Of a DNA stretch of 12,463 nt, positions 1 through 6,234 are shown piece by piece. The position numbers were made by a program, and so were the translations under genes. The stretch is from RGIG4034 sp045628945 (GTDB lineage Bacteria; Bacillota; Clostridia; Lachnospirales; Lachnospiraceae). Each line of letters begins with the position of its first letter. Position 1 is the first letter of the stretch. The notes beneath the pieces are model-generated. The model was not told the DNA's origin. It worked only from the letters and a program-made list of their open reading frames with translations, and ran no database searches. Location of the stretch: contig JAZQQG010000010.1 in the NCBI GenBank assembly GCA_045628945.1, forward strand, positions 1 through 12,463, read 5' to 3'.

Positions 1-2
1 AT

Positions 3-284
3 TGGCCATACATCTTTCCAATCGCAACTTTTTCGATTAATTGCATAGGTAGCTTTTTAATCGGTATCGCCGCAGGTCTTTACTTAAATGATGCTTATGA
101 ATCTTTCTTTATGATAGGTTTCTTGGGTGGTTTCACGACATTTTCTACGTTCTCGGTAGAAAATGCCCAGCTACTATTGTATAAAAAACCGCTCACTAGT
201 TTATTTTATATTTTGGCAACGGTAATGATTTGTTTATTATTGACATTTATTGGTATTTTTATAACTAATTCTATTTATAGTTGA
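3..284 (+). CDS. crcB: Fluoride ion channel CrcB/FluC, C-terminal part (5' end outside window)
   Basis: The frame is open from the left edge (position 3) to a TGA at 282-284 and gives 93 residues of a small, very hydrophobic protein. It has the hallmarks of the CrcB/Fluc family: an N-x-x-G-S-F helix (INCIGSFLIG, residues 12-21 of the fragment), then the signature GFLGGFTTFSTFS (residues 39-51), whose phenylalanines line the fluoride pore around the broken third helix. A last hydrophobic helix follows (about residues 66-89). Family members are about 110-130 residues, so perhaps 20-35 residues are missing on the left. Known role: dimeric inner-membrane channel that exports fluoride. Codons are strongly A/T-ending, unlike everything right of position 710, so I attribute this gene to a different genome or an acquired segment. 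The start cannot be seen. Confidence 0.9.
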   Translation, partial: WPYIFPIATFSINCIGSFLIGIAAGLYLNDAYESFFMIGFLGGFTTFSTFSVENAQLLLYKKPLTSLFYILATVMICLLLTFIGIFITNSIYS

Positions 285-350
285 AGAAAATGTGCGTATT
301 TTTTCCCCACACTATAAATGCAACAGAAAGATAAGATTGGGAATACACAA

Positions 351-380
351 AGGGCTTGTGCAACGTGTTGCACAAGCCTT
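351..380. terminator. Perfect 12-bp hairpin, likely bidirectional terminator
   Basis: GGCTTGTGCAAC (353-364) and GTTGCACAAGCC (367-378) are perfect inverted repeats separated by only GT. The flanking G352/T379 and A351/T380 can extend the stem. It lies 66 bases after the crcB stop and downstream of the convergent minus-strand gene. The T-run after it is weak on both strands, so it is not a textbook intrinsic terminator. Its position between convergent gene ends supports the role. Confidence 0.6.
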
Positions 381-472
381 GTAGGTTAATGGATCAATGT
401 TTCGTTGTTTACGAACCGATAATTTCCACTTCGGTAGTTGACCTTGTAATTTTAATTAGTCTCCTAGTTTAT

Positions 473-523
473 AGTCTTCAAATTTAATAGCGTTAACTAT
501 AACGCCATTTAAATTTGAAGACT
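473..523. repeat. Long 15-bp-arm hairpin with a nested inner stem
   Basis: AGTCTTCAAATTTAA at 473-487 is perfectly repeated in inverted orientation at 509-523. Inside it, GCGTTA (490-495) pairs with TAACGC (500-505) around the loop ACTA, and a short asymmetric bulge separates the two stems. The whole structure can fold into about 21 base pairs. It could be a second terminator, a repeated palindromic element, or a remnant of a mobile-element end. The sequence alone does not decide. Confidence 0.6.
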
Positions 524-598
524 CCACCTGCTTGCCTAGACAACTGCCTCTTTTTTTACCCTGCAAAATGAACGGGCTATCATAGTCTAGAACATAAG

Positions 599-712
599 TC
601 ACATTTTCGCGTTATACACAACGTTGCCAGCAACAATTGTTTGCAATGCTTTTATTTGATCGATTTGCGCATGTTCTATTTCAAAAATATTTTGGTCAAG
701 AACTGTAAAATC
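599..712 (-). CDS. YtcJ-type amidohydrolase, extreme C-terminus only (truncated at the junction)
   Basis: Read on the minus strand, positions 712 down to 599 give 37 residues ending at a stop (complement of 599-601). They run DFTVLDQNIFEIE, then HAQIDQIKALQTIVAGNVVY. This matches the conserved tail of amidohydrolase-3/YtcJ-like metal-dependent hydrolases, where an A-D-F-x-V-L-D strand is followed by a helix and a closing strand T-I-V-x-G-x-V-V-Y. The next codon upstream (complement of 713-715) is a stop, so the rest of a roughly 500-residue enzyme is missing. The break coincides with the point where prolyl-tRNA synthetase coding begins on the other strand. Substrate unknown. The assignment rests on a short but characteristic tail. 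Confidence 0.65.
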   Translation of the reverse strand, partial: DFTVLDQNIFEIEHAQIDQIKALQTIVAGNVVYNAKM

Positions 713-714
713 TT
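705..714. other. Chimeric junction between AT-rich and GC-balanced DNA
   Basis: To the left, the minus-strand amidohydrolase tail remains recognisable up to about 712. To the right, plus-strand prolyl-tRNA synthetase is recognisable from about 711 (S-Y-R-D-L-P). Both genes are cut here, base composition changes abruptly, and no transposase, repeat or integrase lies beside the break. I cannot fix the exact base because the two homologies nearly touch or overlap by a base or two. Confidence 0.7.
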
Positions 715-1763
715 ACCGTGATCTTCCAAAGGTATGGAACCAGTGGAACTCCGTTCTTCGTTGGGAGAAAACAACAAGACCTTTCCTTCGTTCCAGAGAG
801 TTCTTATGGCAGGAAGGTCATACGATTCATGCAACTGCAGAGGAAGCAGAGGAGCGTACGATTCAGATGCTGAACCTCTATGCGGAGTTCTGCGAAAATG
901 TTTTGGCAATGCCTGTGATTAAGGGACGTAAAACCGATAAGGAGAAGTTTGCAGGTGCGGAAGCTACCTACACCATCGAGGCTTTGATGCATGACGGTAA
1001 GGCACTGCAGTCCGGTACCAGCCATAACTTCGGTGACGGCTTTGCAAGAGCCTTCGATATTCAGTACACCGATAAGGACAATACCCTGAAGTATCCTCAT
1101 CAGACCTCCTGGGGAACTACGACCCGTCTGATTGGTGCCATCATCATGGTACACGGTGATAATTCCGGTCTGGTTCTGCCTCCGATGGTAGCACCTACTC
1201 AGGTAACCATTATTCCGATTCGTCAGCAGGCAGAGGGCGTTCTGGACAAGGCAGAGGAGCTTCGTGCCGCATTGGCAGCGAAGGGCATCCGTGTGAAGAT
1301 TGATGCCACCGACAAGACTCCCGGCTTCAAGTTCGCAGAGCAGGAGATGCGTGGTATTCCTGTTCGTATCGAAATCGGCCCCAAGGATATTGAGGCCGGC
1401 AAGGCAGTTCTTGCAAGACGTGACAGCGGAGAGAAGACGGAGTGTGCGCTGGATCAGGTAGCGGATACGGTAGATGCTCTTTTGAAGACGATTCAGAAGG
1501 ATATGCTCGAGCGTGCCCGCGAGAGAAGAGATGCACAGACCTATGTTGCCAAGACCTGGGATGAGTTCGTTTCCATCTTCAGTGAGAAGACCGGTTTCGT
1601 GAAGTCCATGTGGTGTGGTGAGCAGGCATGTGAGGACAAGATTAAAGAAGAACTTGCCGTAACCAGCCGTTGTATGCCTTTTGCACAGGAGACCTTAAGC
1701 GATACCTGTGTTTGCTGCGGTAAGCCTGCCAAGAAGATGGTCTATTGGGGTAAGGCGTACTAA
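711..1763 (+). CDS. proS: Prolyl-tRNA synthetase (archaeal/eukaryotic-like short type), 5'-truncated
   Basis: Charges tRNA-Pro with proline in the cytoplasm. Recognisable homology starts at SYRDLP (711) and continues through NQWNSVLRWE and TRPFLRSREFLWQEGH (class II motif 2), then TSWGTTTRLIG and GDNSGLVLPP (motif 3). The anticodon-binding domain begins near VTIIPIRQQ. The C-terminal zinc-binding domain has Cys in WCGE, ACED, SRCM and CVCCGK. It ends in YWGKAY, as this family usually does with a terminal Tyr. Family proteins are about 480 residues; about 350 are present, so the first ~125, including class II motif 1, are missing. The frame stays open leftward to 660 through unrelated sequence with no convincing start. 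The first in-frame ATG (867) lies inside motif-2-containing sequence with no ribosome site and is not a true start. As drawn, the gene cannot encode a working enzyme. An intact copy is expected in the real genome if the junction is artefactual. Confidence 0.9.
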   Translation, partial: SYRDLPKVWNQWNSVLRWEKTTRPFLRSREFLWQEGHTIHATAEEAEERTIQMLNLYAEFCENVLAMPVIKGRKTDKEKFAGAEATYTIEALMHDGKALQSGTSHNFGDGFARAFDIQYTDKDNTLKYPHQTSWGTTTRLIGAIIMVHGDNSGLVLPPMVAPTQVTIIPIRQQAEGVLDKAEELRAALAAKGIRVKIDATDKTPGFKFAEQEMRGIPVRIEIGPKDIEAGKAVLARRDSGEKTECALDQVADTVDALLKTIQKDMLERARERRDAQTYVAKTWDEFVSIFSEKTGFVKSMWCGEQACEDKIKEELAVTSRCMPFAQETLSDTCVCCGKPAKKMVYWGKAY

Positions 1764-1810
1764 AGGCGGATTCAAAAGACAAGGCATATCATAGAAACAG
1801 GAGAATAGTC

Positions 1811-3001
1811 ATGAAAGTATTAGTAATCAACTGTGGTAGTTCTTCATTGAAATATCAGTTAATCGATTCTGAGACGGAAGATGTATTGGCCAAGGGTTTA
1901 TGCGAGCGTATCGGAATCGACGGTAGCGTGCTGACGCATCAGCCTGCCGGAAAAGATAAGATTAAGACCGAGCTTCCGATGCCGGATCATACGGCAGCGG
2001 TTCGCTATGTGTTGGATGCACTGGTAGACCCCGTAAACGGAGTGATTCCTTCTCTTGATGAGATTGATGCAGTCGGACATCGTATTGTACATGGCGGCGA
2101 GAAGTTCTCGAAGGCTGTAGTAATCGATGACAGCGTAATCGAGGCAATTAAGGAGTGTTCGGAGTTGGCACCGCTCCATAATCCTGCCAACTTAATCGGT
2201 GTTGCTTCCGTGACGGAATGCATGCCGGGAGTTCCTCAGGTAGCGGTATTTGATACTGCTTTCCATCAGACCATGCCTGCTAAGGCATATCTCTACGGTC
2301 TTCCGTATGAGTATTATGAGAAGTATAAGATTCGTCGTTACGGTTTCCACGGCACCAGCCATGATTATGTAAGCAATCGTGCTGCCGAACTGTTAGGAAA
2401 GAGCCGTGACGACTTAAAGATTATTGTGTGTCATTTAGGAAACGGTGCCTCCATCTCTGCCGTGAAGAACGGAAAATGCGTGGATACCAGTATGGGACTT
2501 ACTCCGTTGGAGGGTCTGATTATGGGAACCCGCTCCGGAGATATCGATCCTGCAATTGTAGACTTCATTGCAACCAAGGAAAGCCTGAGCGTGAAGGATG
2601 TAAACAATGTGTTAAATAAGAAGTCCGGTATGTTAGGTCTTTCGGGCTTAAGTTCCGATTTCCGTGATCTGAATGCGGCCGCAGCCGAGGGCAATGCGCA
2701 GGCACAGACCGCATTGGATACCTATTGCTATCATGTTGCCAAGTATGTGGGTTCCTACATCGCAGCCATGAATGGCGTGGATGTGATTGCTTTCACCGCA
2801 GGTGTTGGCGAGAATAACGGTTCCATCCGTGCCGGCGTGTGTGAGTATTTAGGCTACATGGGCGTTTCCTTGAATCCGGAGGCGAATGCAATCCGTGGAG
2901 AAGAAATTGTGATTTCGACCAAGGAATCACCGGTAACCGTTATGGTTGTACCGACCAACGAAGAGCTGACCATCGCCCGCCAGACGGTGGCCTTAGTATA
3001 G
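1811..3001 (+). CDS. ackA: Acetate kinase
   Basis: Interconverts acetyl phosphate + ADP and acetate + ATP, the substrate-level phosphorylation step of acetate fermentation. The 396-residue protein is full length. It starts with VINCGSSSLKYQL (N7, S-rich phosphate loop) and carries GHRIVHGGE (R91), PLHNPAN (H123), FDTAFHQ (D148), YGFHGTSH (H180), CHLGNGAS, MGTRSGDIDP (R241), AGVGENN (331-336) and PTNEE (E384). These residue numbers coincide with the catalytic set known from Methanosarcina acetate kinase, so the enzyme looks fully active. ATG at 1811 is preceded by AGGAGA at 1799-1804. It lies 47 bases after proS with no terminator, so co-transcription is likely. Its usual partner pta is not adjacent. 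Confidence 0.97.
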   Translation: MKVLVINCGSSSLKYQLIDSETEDVLAKGLCERIGIDGSVLTHQPAGKDKIKTELPMPDHTAAVRYVLDALVDPVNGVIPSLDEIDAVGHRIVHGGEKFSKAVVIDDSVIEAIKECSELAPLHNPANLIGVASVTECMPGVPQVAVFDTAFHQTMPAKAYLYGLPYEYYEKYKIRRYGFHGTSHDYVSNRAAELLGKSRDDLKIIVCHLGNGASISAVKNGKCVDTSMGLTPLEGLIMGTRSGDIDPAIVDFIATKESLSVKDVNNVLNKKSGMLGLSGLSSDFRDLNAAAAEGNAQAQTALDTYCYHVAKYVGSYIAAMNGVDVIAFTAGVGENNGSIRAGVCEYLGYMGVSLNPEANAIRGEEIVISTKESPVTVMVVPTNEELTIARQTVALV

Positions 3002-3055
3002 CAGAGTACCGCCCACAGAGGCTTGGATTTTGCTTCAGAATCAAACGGGGGATTT

Positions 3056-4237
3056 ATGATACAACTGCCTGAGGATGTGAAAAGTATCATATCGACATTG
3101 GAAACAGCAGGGTTTGAGGCCTATGCTGTGGGCGGTTGTGTCCGAGACAGTCTTTTAGGCAGGACGCCGAATGATTGGGATATTACGACCAATGCCAAGC
3201 CCTTGGAGGTCAAGGCGCTTTTTCGCCACACTTTTGATACGGGCATCCAGCACGGAACCATTACGGTGCTGCTTCATCATGTGGGCTATGAGGTAACGAC
3301 CTATCGAATCGACGGGGAATATGAGGACAGTCGCCATCCGAAGGAAGTGACCTTCACTCCCGATCTGCGCGAGGATCTGCGCCGACGGGACTTTACGATT
3401 AACGCCATGGCCTACAATGATCGTACCGGCCTGGTGGATTGCTTTGAGGGCAAGCTTGACCTGGAAAAAAGAATAATCCGCTGCGTCGGAAACCCGACCG
3501 AGCGCTTTACGGAGGATGCTCTTCGCATTATGCGTGCGGTTCGTTTCAGCGCGCAGTTGGGATATCAAATCGATGAGGCGACGGTTGCGGCAATTCGGGA
3601 ATTGGCCCCCACATTGGAAAAAATCAGCGTGGAACGCGTGCAGGAGGAGCTGTCGAAGCTCCTTACCTCCGCTCATCCGGAAAAAATGCACGAAGTCGCA
3701 GAATACGGCATTGCCCGCGTAGCCCTTCCGGGAATTCGGATTGATGAGGAAGTGATTGCCGCTCTGGAAACGACGCCGCAGGACAAATGTCTTCGTTTGG
3801 CGCTGCTTCTGAAGGACAGTGAAGAGTTTGGGCGCGTGGAGTGTCGTCGCCTTCGCTACGATAATGACACCATCCGCAAGGTCACCGGACTGAATCGCTA
3901 TGTATACGAACCGATTCCCGCAGACGAGGAGTCGATCCGCCGCTTGATGAATGCGGTAGGGGAGGATCTGTTTCCTCTTTTGCTTGAGGAACAGTGTGCC
4001 CTTGGAAAAGATCATACACAAACCCGAGAGATTTACCAAAGAATCCTTGAGCGCGGAGACTGCGTATCGCTTAAGACGCTTGCGGTCACCGGCACCGACC
4101 TGATTCGCGAAGGTTTCCGTCCGGGCAAGGAGCTGGGAGAGATTCTGAATGCTCTTTTGGACCATGTGCTGCGAATTCCGGAGGACAATACGGCGGAGGT
4201 ACTCTTGGCGCTTGCAAAAAGTAGGGGAGGAGAATAG
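3056..4237 (+). CDS. cca: CCA-adding tRNA nucleotidyltransferase (class II, bacterial)
   Basis: Adds or repairs the 3'-CCA end of tRNAs. I chose the ATG at 3056, which gives 393 residues, because GGGGG (3047-3051) sits just before it and the protein then begins immediately ahead of the nucleotidyltransferase fold. An in-frame TTG at 3023 adds 11 unlike residues and has no ribosome site. Motifs: GGCVRDSLLG (26-35), metal-binding D40-W-D42, RRDFTINAMAYN (from 110), RIMRAVRFSAQLGY, and ERVQEELSKLL in the neck domain. The tail (GTDLIREGFRPGKELGEIL) matches the body/tail of Firmicutes CCA-adding enzymes. There is no clear HD phosphohydrolase motif, and the length fits the ~400-residue Bacillus-type CCA enzyme better than a poly(A) polymerase. 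It follows ackA by 54 bases with no terminator, and its stop is directly followed by the next ATG. Confidence 0.9.
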   Translation: MIQLPEDVKSIISTLETAGFEAYAVGGCVRDSLLGRTPNDWDITTNAKPLEVKALFRHTFDTGIQHGTITVLLHHVGYEVTTYRIDGEYEDSRHPKEVTFTPDLREDLRRRDFTINAMAYNDRTGLVDCFEGKLDLEKRIIRCVGNPTERFTEDALRIMRAVRFSAQLGYQIDEATVAAIRELAPTLEKISVERVQEELSKLLTSAHPEKMHEVAEYGIARVALPGIRIDEEVIAALETTPQDKCLRLALLLKDSEEFGRVECRRLRYDNDTIRKVTGLNRYVYEPIPADEESIRRLMNAVGEDLFPLLLEEQCALGKDHTQTREIYQRILERGDCVSLKTLAVTGTDLIREGFRPGKELGEILNALLDHVLRIPEDNTAEVLLALAKSRGGE

Positions 4238-5701
4238 ATGAAGAAAAGAATTGCAATCCTTTTGCTTTTAACTGTCTGCATGGTTCTTGCCTCCTGTGGT
4301 AAAAAAACACCCGGAAAATCGAGCACCTCTTCCGACACTGTTAAGCGGAAATACGACTCGACCGATACGGCGGTGGTCCTCTCGATCAATGAAACGGAAG
4401 GTACGATTACCTTTCTGAATGTAGAGGTGAATAAGCGATATACGCTAAGCTACGAGCGGTCGACGCCCCTTACGGATAAATACGGAACGGCAATCACCTG
4501 GTCACAGCTTGCGCCGGGCGAGATGTTGGATATTGCATTCTGGCACAGCTCAAAGCGTCTGGTGGAAGCGAAACGTTCTTCGGCCACTTGGATCTACGAT
4601 AATGTGACACGATATACCCTGCAGGATGAGAGCATGATTCTCGGAGAAGATACCTATCGCCTGGCGGAGTCCTTGGTTGTAGCCTCGGGGGAGAAACTGA
4701 TTTCATTGGAGGATATTTCGGCCCAGGATACGATTACGGTGGTCGGAATCGATCGCGTGATCTACAGTATTCTCGTGGAGAGCGGTCACGGCTATGTGAA
4801 TCTGCTTCATGCCGGCTCTTATCGTGGAGGCTGGGTCGAAGTGGGCACTACGATTCTTCCGATTGAGGACGGCATGGTTTTTGCGGTTTCGGAAGGAGAG
4901 TACAATGCTTTTGTCAGTTGCAGAGGCTATACGGTAGAGATTCCGGTTACTGTTTTACGGGACGAGGTAGTGGAAATCGACCTCGCCGAATATGAGATTA
5001 CCGATGCAAATGAGAATAAAGGGGAAGTGTTCTTTACGGTAACTCCCGCAAATGCATCGGTCTACATTGATTCGGTTGAAACGGATGTGACGAATCCCGT
5101 ATGGTTAACGACCGGTATCCATCAGATTATTGTAAAGGCGGACGGATATCTGTCCTCCACAACCTATATTAAGGTTGGCACCATGTCGGCTGCCATCGAC
5201 CTGATTCTTGAGAAGATTGCCGATGACGATAAAGACGACAAGACTTCCAAGGAGGACAAGGATTCCAAGGATGATAAAGACTCCAAGGACGATAAAGACT
5301 CCAAGGACGATAAGCCGGATTCCTCTTCCACGGAGAAACCGGATACGACCGGAAGCAGTGACGACACCGGAGCGGCCGGTGCCGGAGAGTCCGGATCCGG
5401 AGAAGCTTCAGGAACGGATGAGGATACCCCGGACGCCGGAGAGAGCGGTTCGCAGGAGACGACGCTGACCGCCACGACCGGCAAGTACTATGTGAGAATT
5501 GAGGCACCGGAGGGGGCTGAACTCTATGTGGACGGAACCTATATCGGGATTACCCCCACAACCTTCCGCAAACTTCCGGGGACCTATGAGATCGCACTTC
5601 GCAAGACCGGTTGTCAGCCGAGAACCTATTCCATCACCCTCGATGACGAGCCAAAAGACGAAACCTACACCTTTTCTTCCCTCGTGGAAATCGGTCAGTA
5701 A
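4238..5701 (+). CDS. PEGA-domain lipoprotein, surface-anchored
   Basis: A 487-residue exported protein of unknown function. Residues 1-20 form a lipoprotein signal peptide: KKR, a hydrophobic run, then lipobox L-A-S-C with Cys20 as the lipidated residue. Residues 44-180 are a beta-rich region I cannot name. PEGA-type beta modules (surface-layer-like domains, often near cell-wall functions) are visible at about 187-250 (degenerate), 264-313 (ADGY) and 417-470 (VDGTYIGITP...LPGTYEI). Between the last two lies an Asp/Lys/Ser/Gly-rich linker (329-413) with three DSKDDK repeats. The linker probably spaces the final module away from the membrane. The ATG abuts the cca stop (TAG then ATG), with AGGGGAGGAG at 4222-4231 inside cca, so translation is coupled. 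A terminator follows. Ligand and role are unknown. Confidence 0.8.
   Translation: MKKRIAILLLLTVCMVLASCGKKTPGKSSTSSDTVKRKYDSTDTAVVLSINETEGTITFLNVEVNKRYTLSYERSTPLTDKYGTAITWSQLAPGEMLDIAFWHSSKRLVEAKRSSATWIYDNVTRYTLQDESMILGEDTYRLAESLVVASGEKLISLEDISAQDTITVVGIDRVIYSILVESGHGYVNLLHAGSYRGGWVEVGTTILPIEDGMVFAVSEGEYNAFVSCRGYTVEIPVTVLRDEVVEIDLAEYEITDANENKGEVFFTVTPANASVYIDSVETDVTNPVWLTTGIHQIIVKADGYLSSTTYIKVGTMSAAIDLILEKIADDDKDDKTSKEDKDSKDDKDSKDDKDSKDDKPDSSSTEKPDTTGSSDDTGAAGAGESGSGEASGTDEDTPDAGESGSQETTLTATTGKYYVRIEAPEGAELYVDGTYIGITPTTFRKLPGTYEIALRKTGCQPRTYSITLDDEPKDETYTFSSLVEIGQ
5261..5314 (+). repeat. Three tandem 18-bp repeats encoding DSKDDK
   Basis: Units at 5261-5278, 5279-5296 and 5297-5314 differ by only a few third-position changes; the consensus reads GACTCCAAGGACGATAAA. 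Each unit keeps the reading frame of the PEGA lipoprotein, and a more degenerate unit precedes them. Such repeats can gain or lose copies by slippage without a frameshift, altering linker length. Confidence 0.9.
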
Positions 5702-5742
5702 ACATAACTTGGACGAACCCCCGAAAACAGGAAAAAATATCG

Positions 5743-5784
5743 AAAAAGTGCCGATAAAATGCGTATTTTCGGCACTTTTTTCTT
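5743..5784 (+). terminator. Intrinsic terminator ending the proS-ackA-cca-lipoprotein unit
   Basis: AAAAAGTGCCGA (5743-5754) pairs with TCGGCACTTTTTT (5769-5781), giving a stable stem with an A/T-rich upper part and a run of six T. It begins 41 bases after the lipoprotein stop. The T-run abuts the hup promoter -35 box. Confidence 0.9.
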
Positions 5785-5811
5785 GACAAAAACAGGTGAA
5801 ATTATTATAAA
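5783..5811 (+). promoter_or_regulatory. Strong sigma-A-type promoter of hup
   Basis: A perfect -35 box TTGACA (5783-5788) is separated by exactly 17 bases from TATAAA (5806-5811), a near-perfect -10 box. Transcription should begin near 5817-5820. The -35 box overlaps the end of the upstream terminator. The strength fits the abundant HU protein. Confidence 0.88.
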
Positions 5812-5819
5812 TATATATA

Positions 5820-5859
5820 GACGTCGCGAGACGTTTTCAGATTAACCTGACATTGTCAG
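5820..5859 (+). promoter_or_regulatory. hup 5' leader with two small hairpins
   Basis: ACGTC (5821-5825) and GACGT (5830-5834) enclose the tetraloop GCGA, of the stable GNRA class, at or within a few bases of the predicted transcript 5' end. A second stem, CTGAC/GTCAG (5847-5851 and 5855-5859), lies just before the ribosome site AGGAGG (5864-5869). A 5'-terminal hairpin commonly stabilises an mRNA. That role here is inferred. Confidence 0.5.
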
Positions 5860-5878
5860 TATTAGGAGGATTTTACAA

Positions 5879-6157
5879 ATGAATAAGACTGAATTAGTTG
5901 CAGCTATCGCTGAGCAGGCTGGTTTAAGCAAGAAGGACGCAGAGGCAGCAGTTAAGGCATTCGTTGATGTTGTTAGTGCTGAGTTAAAGAAGGACGGCAA
6001 GGTACAGTTAGTAGGTTTCGGTACTTTCGAAGTTGCTAAGAGAGCAGCTAGAACCGGTAAGAACCCTCAGACCGGCGCTGCTATGAAGATTAAGGCTTCC
6101 AAGGCTCCTAAGTTCAAGGCTGGTAAGGCTCTTAAGGATTTAGTTAACACCAAGTAA
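5879..6157 (+). CDS. hup: DNA-binding protein HU
   Basis: Histone-like nucleoid protein that binds and bends DNA as a dimer. The 92-residue length is standard. It begins MNKTELVAAIA, has the helix pair of the dimer body (1-40), VGFGTFEV (45-52) and the DNA-binding arm RTGKNPQTG (58-66), whose Pro63 intercalates into the minor groove, and ends with the closing helix KALKDLV. ATG at 5879 lies nine bases after AGGAGG. Codon use is much more restricted than in neighbours (for example TTA, AAG, GCT/GCA), typical of a very highly expressed gene. It has its own promoter and terminator, so it is chiefly monocistronic. Confidence 0.97.
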   Translation: MNKTELVAAIAEQAGLSKKDAEAAVKAFVDVVSAELKKDGKVQLVGFGTFEVAKRAARTGKNPQTGAAMKIKASKAPKFKAGKALKDLVNTK

Positions 6158-6179
6158 TTTGGTTGAAATGGAATGTCAG

Positions 6180-6212
6180 TGCGACTGCGAATCTTCGCAG
6201 TCGCATTTTTTC
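6180..6212 (+). terminator. Intrinsic terminator after hup
   Basis: TGCGACTGCGAA (6180-6191) and TTCGCAGTCGCA (6194-6205) are perfect inverted repeats followed by TTTTTT (6206-6211). Only 22 bases remain before the kinase start, so there is no room for a separate promoter between them. Confidence 0.93.
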
Positions 6213-6234
6213 TATCTTAGTGTGAGGGGATATT

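Larger units (their letters stand above)
285..598. other. AT-rich intergenic stretch between convergent gene ends
   Basis: This stretch separates the crcB stop from the stop of the minus-strand amidohydrolase fragment. All frames I read through it are broken by stops, and I see no recognisable protein. It holds two strong hairpins (351-380 and 473-523), which fits a region where two convergent transcripts end. No promoter or insertion-sequence end could be supported. Confidence 0.6.

Noticed and set aside
285..710. Insertion-sequence end or phage attachment site at the AT-rich block
   Set aside because: Hairpins are present, but there is no transposase, integrase, target duplication or matching repeat on the other side of the junction.
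867..869. ATG at 867 as a proS start
   Set aside because: Clear proS homology continues about 50 codons upstream in the same frame, so this Met is internal.
3023..3055. TTG at 3023 as the cca start
   Set aside because: It would add 11 residues without homology and has no ribosome site, while ATG 3056 has GGGGG at the right distance.
3155..4165. Long minus-strand open frame opposite cca (336 codons)
   Set aside because: It lies wholly inside a well-supported cca gene, shows no recognisable domain and has no ribosome site I could support. It is a by-product of cca codon use.
5261..5314. CRISPR-like array
   Set aside because: The repeats are directly tandem with no spacers and encode a protein linker in frame.
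5164..5484. Minus-strand repetitive protein with LSSLES repeats
   Set aside because: It is the mirror of the DSKDDK repeats and acidic linker of the lipoprotein, not an independent gene.
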